DNA of 64,000 nt from Rhodospirillaceae bacterium (GCA_040219235.1 JAVJSV010000011.1:1240001-1304000); one strand, 5' to 3'; positions 18,859-27,801 are shown, numbered from the stretch's first letter. Translations and numbers: made by a program. Notes: generated by a model from the sequence alone, not told the origin.

Positions 18859-20166
18859 ATGAGGGAGGCTCGTATTTCTGCTGATCCAAGCCAGATTCCT
18901 GAACATCTTCTTAATGCTGCTCGTCGGGTGGTACGTTTCACACGTTTCGTTGTTGGGCGCATGAAAGAGGATCAGGTCAATCGCGTTGCAGCGTCACTCA
19001 GCTATACGTCTACTTTGGCTCTGGTGCCGGCTCTCTCTTTGGCTCTGGCGATTTTAGCGGCCTTTCCGGCTTTTGAAGGCTTGCGAGACTCAGTCCTTGA
19101 TTTGGTGTTGCGCAACTTCATTCCGGACACCGGCATGCGGATGAACGAGGCTTTAGAAACGTTTATCTCTGCTGCCGCAGAGCTAACAACCATTGGTATT
19201 GTAGGGCTGATTGTCACGTCTGTGCTCCTCCTCCTGACAATTGAAAGTGCTTTTAACCGTATCTTTCGGGTGATACGGCCAAGGCCATTTATGGCCCGGA
19301 TTATTGTATTTTGGACGCTCATCACGATTAGCCCGTTGCTCGTCGGCCTCAGTTTTTCCTTGTCCGGTTATTTCTTAACCTTACGCACGATGTTTGGAGG
19401 GGAAGAACCGGGCGCTGTATCCGTCCTTCTTGGAGCAGCGATGCCGACGGTGTTGTCTGCGGTTGCATTTACCCTGATTTATACCATGGTGCCCAACCGT
19501 CGGGTTCGTTTGGCCGATGCTGTCATTGGCGGTGTTATGGCCGCTTTGCTATTTGCGCTTTTGCGGTATGGTTTTTCATCGTTTGTCGCAGGTATGCCAA
19601 CTTACCAGGCCATCTATGGCGCTGTCGCTGCCGTGCCGGTTTTTCTGATTTGGTTGTTCCTGTCCTGGAACGTCATTCTCGCTGGAGCCGTTATATCTGC
19701 CGCTTTGCCTGATTGGCGCCGCGCCGAACACGCGCGCGCGACCGGTCCTGGCGGTCGTTTGGCCTTGGCTGTTGATGTGCTGTCCGCGTTGTATGATATC
19801 GCCGGGTCAGGAACGGGTGTTGTTCAAAGTGCGCTGCGAGGCGATGTGGAAGTCAAAGAAGCAGCGTTAATACCGGTCTTAGAAGAATTGCGCGCAGGCG
19901 GCTTCATTGTGTTCGGGGATGATAGTGTTTGGCGTCTTGGCCGCGATCTCAACCGCACAGCAGTTTCCGATCTGGTGCATCTGCTTGGTTATGGGGTGCC
20001 TGTGACACCAAAGCTTATCGGTAAGTCTGCGGCTGTATCACGTTTGAGCACTTTAATGGCTGAAGCGCAAAAGACGGAAAACGATATTCTCAGTCAATCC
20101 ATCGCCTCTTTGTTTGAGGAGCCAGCCGCATCTGAGTCTAATGACTCAGCTGCGCCGGAAACCTAA
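18859..20166 (+). CDS. YihY/UPF0761-family inner membrane protein
   Basis: 435 residues from the ATG at 18859 (MREARISADP); the frame is open further upstream but runs into fabI. Residues 40-300 are a six-helix membrane domain with family landmarks: VNRVAASLSYTSTLALVPALSL, then FNRIFRVIRPRPFMARIIVFWTLIT, then YTMVPNRRVRLADAVIGG, then YQAIYGAVAAVPVFLIWLFLSWN. The 130-residue C-terminal tail is soluble and looks winged-helix-like (LRAGGFIVFGDDSVWRLGRDL), as in the longer members. Once called ribonuclease BN, the family has no proven nuclease role; its function is unknown. It is divergent from fabI. Confidence 0.88.
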   Translation: MREARISADPSQIPEHLLNAARRVVRFTRFVVGRMKEDQVNRVAASLSYTSTLALVPALSLALAILAAFPAFEGLRDSVLDLVLRNFIPDTGMRMNEALETFISAAAELTTIGIVGLIVTSVLLLLTIESAFNRIFRVIRPRPFMARIIVFWTLITISPLLVGLSFSLSGYFLTLRTMFGGEEPGAVSVLLGAAMPTVLSAVAFTLIYTMVPNRRVRLADAVIGGVMAALLFALLRYGFSSFVAGMPTYQAIYGAVAAVPVFLIWLFLSWNVILAGAVISAALPDWRRAEHARATGPGGRLALAVDVLSALYDIAGSGTGVVQSALRGDVEVKEAALIPVLEELRAGGFIVFGDDSVWRLGRDLNRTAVSDLVHLLGYGVPVTPKLIGKSAAVSRLSTLMAEAQKTENDILSQSIASLFEEPAASESNDSAAPET

Positions 20167-20218
20167 AACGTCGACCCAGTTATGTCGCCGTTGTGAATAG
20201 TAAACTTATCGAGCTTGG

Positions 20219-20710
20219 TTATTGGCTGACGATTTGCCAACTGCCATCTTCTTGACGACAAGCTGTGCCGTAACCTTTTTGCTGTTCGCCGTCGACAGTC
20301 ACTTCAGTTTGGAATTCCCGGCAATACCGGCCTGAGTCGGTGTACCCATCCCGGACAGGTGTCACATTGCCATAATTGCCACTGTCCACATTGTTCCATA
20401 CGATGGTTTCTCCAATCGGGGCGCTATAAGCATTCCGTTGCGCATCGGCGGCCTTTATGCGGTCAAGCTCATCCATGCTCCGCCCAACCTTGTTGCCAAC
20501 CGCTGCACCAAGCATGGTGCCAGCCGCTGTTGCAATGATTTGCCCATCACCGGATCCAATGGATGATCCAGCCCAGGCCCCCGCAGCTGCGCCAAGCAGA
20601 GTGCCTAAGGTTTCGTTTTGATTGCTCCCATCTGCCGCGCAACCGGTCACGGCAAGTGAAGCGGCGATGATGGCTGCTGATATGTAGGTTTTAGGAGTGG
20701 CTCTGGTCAT
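20219..20710 (-). CDS. 17-kDa surface-antigen-type lipoprotein (glycine zipper)
   Basis: 163 residues. The signal peptide ends in the lipobox LAVTGC, giving an acylated Cys at 24. A glycine-zipper segment follows (TLLGAAAGAWAGSSIGSG and AAGTMLGAAVGNKVG), then a polar domain with CREFQTEVTVDGEQQKGYGTACRQEDGSWQIV, the C-terminal text of the RT0821/Lpp0805 surface protein family; its two cysteines probably pair. It should sit in the outer membrane. In many alphaproteobacteria such a gene lies next to pdxH and fabI, as here: pdxH is divergent. Confidence 0.85.
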   Translation of the reverse strand: MTRATPKTYISAAIIAASLAVTGCAADGSNQNETLGTLLGAAAGAWAGSSIGSGDGQIIATAAGTMLGAAVGNKVGRSMDELDRIKAADAQRNAYSAPIGETIVWNNVDSGNYGNVTPVRDGYTDSGRYCREFQTEVTVDGEQQKGYGTACRQEDGSWQIVSQ

Positions 20711-20894
20711 GGCGATATCCTGTTAATTTCTATAAGTTCCAATTGAGTGCAATAATTGGCTCACATTCTATAAACGCATTTCAATGAGAAAAGGTGGCAA
20801 AATAAGGGCATTCACGTTGGTTGGAGTTGACATCTCCGTGATCACAGACCACACCAGATTTCCCATATTTGGCTCAAATAATAGGTTGGAAAAG

Positions 20895-21497
20895 ATGCCA
20901 AACGCAGCGCTTATCCCGAAGGTTGATAACCCCATAGCCTTGTTTGAGGCATGGTTTAAGGAGGCTCAAGGCACTGAATTGAATGACGCAGATGCAATGG
21001 CTTTGGCAACGGCGTCCCCGGATGGAGTGCCATCCCTGCGCATGGTTCTTTTGAAGGGGTTGGAGCCTGAGGGGTTTTCTTTTTATACCAATAAGGAAAG
21101 CCGTAAGGGGCAGCAAATCGCGGTGAACGCCAACGCGGCGCTTTGCTTCCACTGGAAGTCGCTGCGCCGTCAGGTTAGGGTTGAAGGCATGCTCACCGAA
21201 GTCAGTGCCGGGAAAGCAGATGCCTATTTTGCCAGTCGCTCCCGTGAAAGCCAGATTGGGGCTTGGGCGTCTGATCAGTCTCGCCCCTTAGAAGACCGCG
21301 AGACGTTTATGGATCGAGTTGAGAGTGAGTCTCAACGTTTTAATAATATAGACGTTCCGAGGCCACCTCATTGGTCGGGATTTCAGCTCAGTCCTGTTAT
21401 GATCGAATTCTGGCTCGATCAGCCACATCGCATGCATGACCGACTTGTTTATTTCAAAGAAGGACAAGGGTGGAGAACGGAACGCCAATACCCGTAA
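20895..21497 (+). CDS. pdxH: Pyridoxamine/pyridoxine 5'-phosphate oxidase
   Basis: 200 residues from the ATG at 20895 (MPNAALIPK), preceded by ggaaaag; the frame is open to 20784 but the extra 37 residues are not family-like. Flavin-binding features are clear: ATASPDGVPSLRMVLLKG, FSFYTNKESRKGQQI, and CFHWKSLRRQVRVEG. ASDQSRPL and PPHWSGFQLSPVMIEFW follow, and the C-terminus RTERQYP matches the usual end. It oxidises pyridoxamine- or pyridoxine-phosphate to pyridoxal-5'-phosphate with FMN and oxygen. It starts 20 bases before the next gene on the same strand. Confidence 0.95.
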   Translation: MPNAALIPKVDNPIALFEAWFKEAQGTELNDADAMALATASPDGVPSLRMVLLKGLEPEGFSFYTNKESRKGQQIAVNANAALCFHWKSLRRQVRVEGMLTEVSAGKADAYFASRSRESQIGAWASDQSRPLEDRETFMDRVESESQRFNNIDVPRPPHWSGFQLSPVMIEFWLDQPHRMHDRLVYFKEGQGWRTERQYP

Positions 21498-21516
21498 AGC
21501 TCTGCTCACAACAGCT

Positions 21517-22455
21517 ATGCCACACGACTCTCTGACTGCTGCAGCCCTCATAACGCCGCCCTCCAGGCTGATGCGTTTCGCGACCTATGCGGCTGTTGCT
21601 ACGGCGCTCATGCTCATAGTCGTGAAAACGGCGGCTTTCTTACTGACCAATTCCGTCGCACTGCTGTCGAGTCTGATGGACTCTCTGCTTGATCTCATCG
21701 CGTCTTTGGTCAATTTATGGGCCGTTGGACATGCGCTGACTCCGGCTGATAAAGAGCACCGATTCGGACACGGTAAAGCCGAGCCGCTTTCTGGTTTGGC
21801 GCAATCTGCTTTTGTCGCGGGCTCTGCCGTTTTACTATTGGTCGAAGCGGCCTCCCGCATCAACAAAGACAATCAGGTTGTCGCGGGAGAAATAGGGATA
21901 GGCGTGATGGTCTTTACCATCATCGTCACGCTGGTTTTAGTCATGTTTCAAAAGTATGTTGTTAAGCGTACAGGCTCGGTCGCAATTTCAGCGGACTCTA
22001 TGCACTATACGGGTGATCTTCTCTTGAACCTGAGTGTCATCATCGCATTGGTGCTAACGACGTACGGCGATATGACTTGGGCTGACCCCGTGTTCGCTAT
22101 TGGCATTGCGATGTTCCTGCTTTGGAATTCGTCGAAGATTGCGCGCCGTTCCATTGCTGTTCTGATGGATCACGAGCTGCCAGAAGAGAAACGCCAAGCC
22201 ATTAAAGCCATCGCGCTTAAGCATCCCAAAGTGCGCGATGTCCATGAATTGCGAACGCGCTCCTCGGGTTTGCAAACCTTTATCCAGATGCATATGGTTT
22301 TAGATCCAAAACTGTCATTGCTGGAAGCGCATCGTATTGCCGACGAAGTTGAAATGGCATTGATGGCGGATTACCCGGGCGCCGATATCATTATTCACCA
22401 AGATCCTGAGGGGGTTGAGGAGTACCATCCTCCCGTTGGCTCTACGCTGGTTTGA
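21517..22455 (+). CDS. Cation diffusion facilitator (FieF-like metal efflux)
   Basis: 312 residues from the ATG at 21517, 19 bases after pdxH. Six membrane helices are predicted between residues 20 and 210. The intramembrane metal site is intact: Asp and Asp in SSLMDSLLDLIAS (helix II, DxxxD) and His and Asp in ADSMHYTGDLLLN (helix V, HxxxD), the arrangement of FieF/YiiP, rather than the HxxxD/HxxxD set of strict zinc transporters. The cytoplasmic domain has HPKVRDVHELRTRSSG. It should export Fe(II), Zn(II) or Cd(II) against protons; the exact metal is not certain. Confidence 0.92.
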   Translation: MPHDSLTAAALITPPSRLMRFATYAAVATALMLIVVKTAAFLLTNSVALLSSLMDSLLDLIASLVNLWAVGHALTPADKEHRFGHGKAEPLSGLAQSAFVAGSAVLLLVEAASRINKDNQVVAGEIGIGVMVFTIIVTLVLVMFQKYVVKRTGSVAISADSMHYTGDLLLNLSVIIALVLTTYGDMTWADPVFAIGIAMFLLWNSSKIARRSIAVLMDHELPEEKRQAIKAIALKHPKVRDVHELRTRSSGLQTFIQMHMVLDPKLSLLEAHRIADEVEMALMADYPGADIIIHQDPEGVEEYHPPVGSTLV

Positions 22456-22548
22456 TCACTTTAAACACCAATCACGCCTGTAGCCTGATAGCGTGCCTAC
22501 TGCTAACCTCTCGCATCTGAATTGAGTCCGATAAGGGGATTAGGTCTC

Positions 22549-23424
22549 ATGTCTGCTGTCAAAAGTATTCTTGCTGCCATTGCTGACCCAGACTCTGGGC
22601 GTGCATGTTTGCATACAGCTTTGCGTCTCGGGCAACAACTCAACTGCCATGTTGATGCTTTGCACGTGCTGGCTGATCCAACAACCGCTCTTCCCCTCGT
22701 TGGTGAAGCTATGTCCGGTGCCATGGTGGATGAAATGATGGGCGTTGCAGAGCGTGAAGCTGGCCACCGTGCCAAACAAACCCGCGCGATGTTTGATGAC
22801 ATGACTCAAGGCATGCCGGTGACCGATACAATTGGTCCAATCGACCGCTTTGGCGTCAGTTGGATGCAAGAGGCGGGTGTCGAAGAGCAAGTTGTCGCTT
22901 TGCGTGGATGCCGGGCTGACCTGATTGTTGTGGACCGGCCAAAAGTAGATAATGAAACCTCCGCCTTGATGACCTTGAATGCGGCATTGATGCAGAGCGG
23001 GCGAGCCGTGGTTGCAGCTCCACCGCTGCCGGACGAGGGGGCGCCTCCGTCTGGCCCGATCGAGCGCATTGCTGTGTTCTGGAATGGCAGCACCGAAGCC
23101 ACGCGCGCGGTGCAAGCGGCTGTACCGCTTCTCGCTTCAGCCAAAGAAGTGACGGTATTGCGGGTCGAAGAAGAAGAGTGGTACGCGGGCACCGAAGACT
23201 TAGACGTCCATCTCACCCGTCATGGCGTTAAAACCGTAATCTCTAAGGTGTTGCCGCGGGAAGTCAGAACAGGCCGGTCTCTGTTGTTTGCGGCCAAAGA
23301 CTGTGGGGCCGACATGATGGTGATGGGCGCGTATACCCGGTCGAAATTGCGACAACTGATGCTCGGCAGTGTGACCGGCTACGTGATGGAAGAAGCCATC
23401 TTGCCCGTTCTTATGAGTCACTAA
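22549..23424 (+). CDS. Universal stress protein, tandem UspA domains
   Basis: 291 residues from the ATG at 22549, with aaggggat upstream; an ATG nine codons earlier is less likely. Two UspA-like domains are fused: residues 1-150 (MSAVKSILAAIADPDSGRAC ... DLIVVDRP) and 170-291 (RIAVFWNGSTEATRAV ... GADMMVMGAYTRSKLRQLML). The second carries the signature region near GAYTRSKLRQLMLGSVTG, but the third position of the G-2x-G-9x-G ATP motif is not Gly, so nucleotide binding is uncertain. Function is general stress response. It overlaps the YedK gene tail-to-tail by four bases. Confidence 0.88.
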   Translation: MSAVKSILAAIADPDSGRACLHTALRLGQQLNCHVDALHVLADPTTALPLVGEAMSGAMVDEMMGVAEREAGHRAKQTRAMFDDMTQGMPVTDTIGPIDRFGVSWMQEAGVEEQVVALRGCRADLIVVDRPKVDNETSALMTLNAALMQSGRAVVAAPPLPDEGAPPSGPIERIAVFWNGSTEATRAVQAAVPLLASAKEVTVLRVEEEEWYAGTEDLDVHLTRHGVKTVISKVLPREVRTGRSLLFAAKDCGADMMVMGAYTRSKLRQLMLGSVTGYVMEEAILPVLMSH

Positions 23425-24017
23425 TCAAAAAGGCTGTGTTGCGCGGGTGGTTGAGGCTGTTGTTCAGAAATTTTAAATGGGCCTTTATAGGGCTTAAGCA
23501 AAGCTGCTAGTTGTCGAAAATCAAGGTCAGGGTTTAGCCATTCTTCCTCGCTGTCCGGGTTCAAAATGACGGGCATACGATTGTGAATATGCGCGACCGC
23601 AGTGTCTGGCGCGCAGGTCAAAATGACAAACCGGTCTTCTGACTGAAGCCCCGCCATCGCAAACAGCGGCTGATCTGCAAACCCAATATGTGTTTTTATC
23701 TTTGCAAGATCTGTTTTGCGCCACTCGTAGTAGCCGCTGGCCGGAACAAGTACCCGGCGATTTAATAAGGGCGCGAAGGTTGGCTTGTTGGGCGCTGTCT
23801 CAGATCGGGCATTGATCACCGGAGCAGGTTGCCAAGACACCTTCAACCCCCAGGGCAGGATCGCGGGCGTGTTGTCTTGAGCGACAGTCAACGCGAGGTC
23901 GGTCGGTCGAATATCGTTGGCGGCGATACGGGTCAGGACTTCATGCGCGGTGAGGCTTAAACCAAAGCGCGCGAGAATGTCCTCCGGAGGAGCGAGTAAT
24001 CTATAGCGGGAACACAC
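23421..24017 (-). CDS. yedK: SRAP-domain abasic-site protein (YedK/HMCES)
   Basis: 198 residues beginning MCSRYR: Cys2, after Met removal, is the nucleophile that forms a thiazolidine cross-link with abasic sites in single-stranded DNA. The other active-site residues are present: Asn69 in PVINAR, Glu98 in GYYEWRK and His145 in IHNRMPVIL, matching Asn75, Glu105 and His160 of E. coli YedK. The protein protects ssDNA abasic sites at replication forks. It is last in a minus-strand run after the TPR gene with 37 bases between. Confidence 0.94.
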   Translation of the reverse strand: MCSRYRLLAPPEDILARFGLSLTAHEVLTRIAANDIRPTDLALTVAQDNTPAILPWGLKVSWQPAPVINARSETAPNKPTFAPLLNRRVLVPASGYYEWRKTDLAKIKTHIGFADQPLFAMAGLQSEDRFVILTCAPDTAVAHIHNRMPVILNPDSEEEWLNPDLDFRQLAALLKPYKGPFKISEQQPQPPAQHSLFD

Positions 24018-24054
24018 GTGCTAACAGTCCAATCAGACTCTGATGGAACTGGTA

Positions 24055-24558
24055 TTAGCTTTGACGCTCAACTGTGCCTTCGGCCCCAATACGTTCCGCC
24101 GCCTTTTTGCGTGCACTCAAGGTTAAGCTGATGTTTGTGATGAGCACGTCATCGCCCGGGCTAAAGGTTAGGGCTTTATAGTAATCAGATAACGCCCGGT
24201 CGTATTGCTCGCGATAGAAATGAATGTTGGCGCGATTGTTATAAAAGCTCCATTCCCGTGGTCGTTTGCTGATGGCTTTGTCACAGGTCTCCATCGCTTC
24301 GTCGTAGTTGCCTTGTCCTGTCAGGCCAATGCACAAGTTATTAAGGGCTGCTGGCACATTGTTCGGTGTGAGTTCCCCAGATCTGAGAGCTTCCCGGGCC
24401 AGGCTGACTCCTTTGTCCCACTTGCTCCGGTCTAAGGCATAGGCGGAATCGTTCACCAGGCCGTTGCCACGGCTGAACATTTGAGCATCAGATGCGGGCA
24501 CCAAAAACGCAACGCTTAAGCCAAAGGCCACCGCACCGGTTATAAAAAAGCGCATCAT
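24055..24558 (-). CDS. Exported TPR-repeat protein
   Basis: 167 residues with a signal peptide (MMRFFITGAVAFGLSVAFLVPASDA, cleavage near DAQ). Three tetratricopeptide-like repeats can be read: about residues 45-75, 76-112 (NLCIGLTGQGNYDEAMETCDKA) and 113-145 (FYNNRANIHFYREQYDRALSDYYKALTFSPG). TPR proteins hold partners; no enzyme motif is present. Exported proteins of this size and repeat order are common in alphaproteobacteria without a known role. It lies between phzF-like and yedK genes on the same strand, 84 bases after the former. Confidence 0.85.
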   Translation of the reverse strand: MMRFFITGAVAFGLSVAFLVPASDAQMFSRGNGLVNDSAYALDRSKWDKGVSLAREALRSGELTPNNVPAALNNLCIGLTGQGNYDEAMETCDKAISKRPREWSFYNNRANIHFYREQYDRALSDYYKALTFSPGDDVLITNISLTLSARKKAAERIGAEGTVERQS

Positions 24559-24642
24559 CAGTCTCCCTAAGGTTCGATACTGAAACTCGACTATACCACA
24601 GCCTGGACGTTGACCTCAAAAGGAACCGGCGTGATGGGGCCG

Positions 24643-25548
24643 TCAAGAAACCGTGATAATCCCTCGGCTGACCGGCACCGCACAGCCACCCACGCGGACC
24701 GTAGCAATACTGCCACTCCTGATGTCTGCTTCAAGTCTGAGCAGACTGGGCCGCCCCATTTCCACGCCTTGTGCAACCGTCCAGGTCTTCTCCCCATCTG
24801 CCGCAGGCTCCTGATCAACAAGCCAGCCTGCGAGCGCTGCGACAGCAGACCCCGTTGCAGGGTCTTCAGGTATGCCATGTGCTGGAGCAAACATACGCGC
24901 ACGGACATCAATACCTTGCTCCTCTGTCTCGGTGGTGAAGACAAAAACGCCGCTTGTTTGGCGATCAGACAGGTAGTGCTGCCAAGCCGACATGTTGACT
25001 GATGCGCGGCGCAAATCGGTCAGGGTCTTCAGGGCAATAAACGAGAAGGGGGCCCCACAACTCCAGAGCCCTTTTGAATCGTTGTCTGGATCGAAAGAAC
25101 TTATATCCAAACTCAAAATCTCAGCCCAAGCTGATTGTGATATGTGCTGTTCCAGCTGGATTGGCAGTTGCGCGACACTTAACTTTGCCGATAGAGCAGC
25201 GCTACCAGACCTGAAAACCGATACCGGCACGACCCCAATACCTTCCTCGAATGTGTAGTGGTATTGGTCTTGGGTGGCTTCATCCCTCAAGGCCAGGGCA
25301 ACGGCTGTTCCTAATGTTGGGTGACCTGCAAATTTCAGCTCTGTCATCGGCGTGAATATGCGAACGCAGTGCGTGCTCCGCCCATCTTTTGGCGGCAGTA
25401 CAAATGTGGTTTCAGACAAGTTAAACTCGCGGGCGACCGACTGCATCTGTGCATCGCTGAGCAACTGCCCATCGAGCACAACAGCGAGTGGGTTCCCCCC
25501 AAACACTCTGTCCGTGAACACGTCGAGCGTGACGAACGCACATTCCAT
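24643..25548 (-). CDS. PhzF-family isomerase/epimerase
   Basis: 301 residues, ATG start. The two-fold PhzF (diaminopimelate-epimerase-like) fold can be read: VFTDRVFGGNPLAVVLDG at the start, REFNLSETTFVLPP with the catalytic Glu, FAGHPTLGTAVAL, and in the second half DVRARMFAPAHGIPEDPATGSAVAALAGWL. The family isomerises or hydrates small ring compounds; most members, this one included, have no known substrate. It is not part of a phenazine cluster. The start is only 5 bases after the CpeT-like gene stop, so the genes are co-transcribed. Confidence 0.88.
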   Translation of the reverse strand: MECAFVTLDVFTDRVFGGNPLAVVLDGQLLSDAQMQSVAREFNLSETTFVLPPKDGRSTHCVRIFTPMTELKFAGHPTLGTAVALALRDEATQDQYHYTFEEGIGVVPVSVFRSGSAALSAKLSVAQLPIQLEQHISQSAWAEILSLDISSFDPDNDSKGLWSCGAPFSFIALKTLTDLRRASVNMSAWQHYLSDRQTSGVFVFTTETEEQGIDVRARMFAPAHGIPEDPATGSAVAALAGWLVDQEPAADGEKTWTVAQGVEMGRPSLLRLEADIRSGSIATVRVGGCAVPVSRGIITVS

Positions 25549-25553
25549 ACTTT

Positions 25554-26618
25554 TTAAAACTCTGGCGCGGCGTCTCTGTTAGACAGCATATGGCAATTCA
25601 CCAGGATGAAGCCAAGATTCAGGCCAAGCCGTTCGGCGTCGGGTTGGGTGAAGGTGTAGCCGAAAAACGCTCCCGGCGTACCGTCCGTATTGCGCTCAAA
25701 AATGTACATCACCAGGCTGTCCCGGGTGTAGGCACCGACCTCATTGTTCATCGGCCAATCCACATTTCTGAGATTGATCTCAATGGTACGTGGGGTATCT
25801 TCGTTGGATGTAAACCGCGCCATGCCCCCTTGGTCGGTGATTTTAAGGTCGCCGTAACGGGTGAACGGAATATCGGCGCCGCCCGACACACCCGGCATAT
25901 CGGCGTAGCAGGTGAAGTTCCGGGCCCGGTTCAGCTTATGATACACCTTGTCCGGATTGCCGGTGATTTGTGTTCCGTCCTCCAGGTAAGTGCCGTCGCG
26001 GAGCCACAAGGCATTTTCTGCCAGCATCATGTGATAATCGGTAATGGCCATGCCCTTGCCGGGCCAGTCCCAGCGGCATTCACCCTCTTTCATGGCGCCA
26101 TGAAACTGTCCGGCCTCACGCCGCCAAAATACGTCACATCCGGGCAGAATCATGGTGTTTTCCGGTGTACGATCTTGAAGCAAGTCTGGTTCCAGATGAG
26201 CATCTTTATAGGTGGCGATCATGTCCTCGCCTTCGAGATAGTATATCTTCATCCGCACGGCAGCTTCTGCGTTGTCTGCGCTCAGAGAATAGAGGCGCAG
26301 GCGGTAGGGGTTGTCCGAGTCATTGTCACGATGGTCCCGCACAAAAAACACGTATTCGCCAAAGGCCGGCAGATCCACGCGCATGAATGTCGACGTCAGT
26401 CTTTCATGGCGCGCTTCTTCACGAACGCCCAAACGGCCATCAAAGTATTGTTGCTCACGGTTGTCGTAAGTTCCTGGCAACATCTCTGCGATAATCGTCA
26501 GATCCCGCTCTGCGGGTGTGCCGTCCTGACCCTGGGCCAGGGCTGAGACAGCCCACAATGGCGTAAGCGCAATGACAGCAAGCGTGAATACAGTAGCGGT
26601 TATGCGGTTGTGATTCAT
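25554..26618 (-). CDS. Exported CpeT/CpcT-like protein (DUF1001 fold)
   Basis: 354 residues from the ATG at 26618 (MNHNRITATV); a longer start at 26654 adds 12 charged residues before the signal peptide and is less likely. The signal peptide ends near VSALAQG. The next 220 residues follow the CpeT/CpcT phycobiliprotein-lyase-like pattern: MLPGTYDNREQQYFD, PYRLRLYSLS, GCDVFWRREAGQFHGAMKEGEC, then AITDYHMML and a KVYHKLNRAR end. An extra 120-residue C-terminal domain with two cysteines follows. No phycobilisome genes exist here, so it more likely binds a different small molecule in the periplasm. It lies between the DUF1330-like and PhzF genes. Confidence 0.75.
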   Translation of the reverse strand: MNHNRITATVFTLAVIALTPLWAVSALAQGQDGTPAERDLTIIAEMLPGTYDNREQQYFDGRLGVREEARHERLTSTFMRVDLPAFGEYVFFVRDHRDNDSDNPYRLRLYSLSADNAEAAVRMKIYYLEGEDMIATYKDAHLEPDLLQDRTPENTMILPGCDVFWRREAGQFHGAMKEGECRWDWPGKGMAITDYHMMLAENALWLRDGTYLEDGTQITGNPDKVYHKLNRARNFTCYADMPGVSGGADIPFTRYGDLKITDQGGMARFTSNEDTPRTIEINLRNVDWPMNNEVGAYTRDSLVMYIFERNTDGTPGAFFGYTFTQPDAERLGLNLGFILVNCHMLSNRDAAPEF

Positions 26619-26676
26619 GGCGTTCTCCCTTTCTTGCTGGGTCCACTTTAGCACCCAAACCGAGTAGGGGAATACG

Positions 26677-27333
26677 TTACAGCGTATCTGTCAGCCGCCA
26701 GGGATGATCGTTTTCCAGGCCCGATAAGGCGATAATTGTAACCGGCTCGCAGTCTTGCATCTCAATTTGCAAGGTTGGTGCAAGCGCTGCCCAGGCATCT
26801 TGCGCAGCCTGTTCATCAGAAAACATCGCGACAATGATGTGACTGCCCGGCATCAGGTTTTCGAGCCGTTCAATGCCTTCCGGGCCAGAATCAGCAAGTA
26901 CAGTGCCCTTGTGCCGCTCAATACCCTCAAGGAAGGGGTCGGCAAACCGTCGCCAGCAGCCTGGTGTTTTTGCTGCAGCCATGGCAACCAGATACCCACG
27001 TGCGCCGGGGATAGGGTCTTCCACTTTATCGACCCCCGCGAGCCCAACGGCAGCAAAGCGCCCAGCCTTTTTGCGCACCGTATAGGCGTCACGGTAGTCG
27101 TCTGACCACCAAAAGCCTGACACGTCCTCAGGCGAGGGGAACCGGGCCAGCATCACGGACAGGTTTTTGAGGCCGCCAGATAAAAACGACACACCACCGG
27201 TTTGCCCGCCCATGACCAGGCGGTAACCGCTGTGCTGCTTATAAATGGGCGGCAACAAACTTTGGTATTTGTCCATCCCAGTACGTTCAAGCGGCGTGCC
27301 GAGGACAAGCAGGTAACCATGGCGTCTTATCAT
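26677..27333 (-). CDS. Tandem DUF1330-like protein
   Basis: 218 residues built of two ferredoxin-like (dimeric alpha/beta barrel) units. Unit 1 is residues 1-105: GYLLVLGTPL ... GYRLVMGGQTG ... LSVMLARFPSPEDVSGFWWSDDYRDAYTVRKKAG. Unit 2 is 112-205: GYLVAMAAAKT ... GTVLADSGPE ... HIIVAMFSDEQAAQDAW. The text FPSxExxxxFWxSxxYxxxxxxR is the DUF1330 mark. Function is unknown; some relatives are monooxygenase-like. It is first in the minus-strand run with the CpeT-like and phzF-like genes (58-base gap) and divergent from the PadR gene. Confidence 0.8.
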   Translation of the reverse strand: MIRRHGYLLVLGTPLERTGMDKYQSLLPPIYKQHSGYRLVMGGQTGGVSFLSGGLKNLSVMLARFPSPEDVSGFWWSDDYRDAYTVRKKAGRFAAVGLAGVDKVEDPIPGARGYLVAMAAAKTPGCWRRFADPFLEGIERHKGTVLADSGPEGIERLENLMPGSHIIVAMFSDEQAAQDAWAALAPTLQIEMQDCEPVTIIALSGLENDHPWRLTDTL

Positions 27334-27407
27334 GGCAGCACAATGCCTTTGCTGTGCTTAGTTTTCAACAGGTGAAAGCGATGTGCATTGACATGCCTTG
27401 AACCACT

Positions 27408-27441
27408 ATGCATTATTACCTAGAACTACAATGTATTACAT
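27408..27441. promoter_or_regulatory. PadR operator candidate
   Basis: ATGTATTACAT at 27431-27441 is an ATGT-N3-ACAT near-palindrome, and a second half-like element, ATGCAT, lies at 27408-27413. PadR repressors commonly bind ATGT...ACAT sites. This one is 21 bases before the PadR ATG, in the region shared with the divergent DUF1330-like gene, fitting autoregulation and possible control of both sides. Only the sequence match supports it. Confidence 0.45.
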
Positions 27442-27462
27442 AAAGTGAAGGACTAACTCGGC

Positions 27463-27801
27463 ATGACTCAGTCAAATCCCCCGTTTATGAGTGGTGTGCC
27501 AGAACTGCTTATACTGCAGCAGTTAGCGCGTCAGGACATGTATGGATACGAATTGGTCAAAGCCATTCGCACGGTGACAGGTGAAACAATTTCTTTGGGA
27601 GAAGGGGTCGTCTACCCCGCGCTCCACAGCCTTGAAAAATCCGGCGCTTTAAAATCGACACGGCGTCCTGTGAATGGCCGCACGCGTGTGTATTACGCAG
27701 TAACGGCTAAAGGCCGCCGTCGGCTTGAGACTCTAACCGAGAACTGGCATCGCATCAGAAACGGAATTGAATCTGCTTTAATGGAGACAACATATGCTTG
27801 A
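27463..27801 (+). CDS. PadR-family transcriptional regulator
   Basis: 112 residues, a typical small PadR. The winged helix covers residues 10-90: PELLILQQLARQDMYGYELVKAI, then ISLGEGVVYPALHSLEKSGAL (recognition helix region) and RRPVNGRTRVYYAVTAKGRRRLE (wing), then a short C-terminal dimer helix. PadR proteins repress membrane or resistance genes until a small ligand or signal arrives. The stop overlaps the next gene by 8 bases; PadR and a HAAS-type membrane protein are a standard pair. Confidence 0.93.
   Translation: MTQSNPPFMSGVPELLILQQLARQDMYGYELVKAIRTVTGETISLGEGVVYPALHSLEKSGALKSTRRPVNGRTRVYYAVTAKGRRRLETLTENWHRIRNGIESALMETTYA

Noticed and set aside
18859-20166. Ribonuclease BN (rbn)
   Set aside because: This old name belongs to a mis-assignment; the YihY family has no nuclease motif.
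25554-26618. True phycobilin lyase
   Set aside because: Signal peptide, extra domain and absence of phycobilisome genes speak against bilin attachment.
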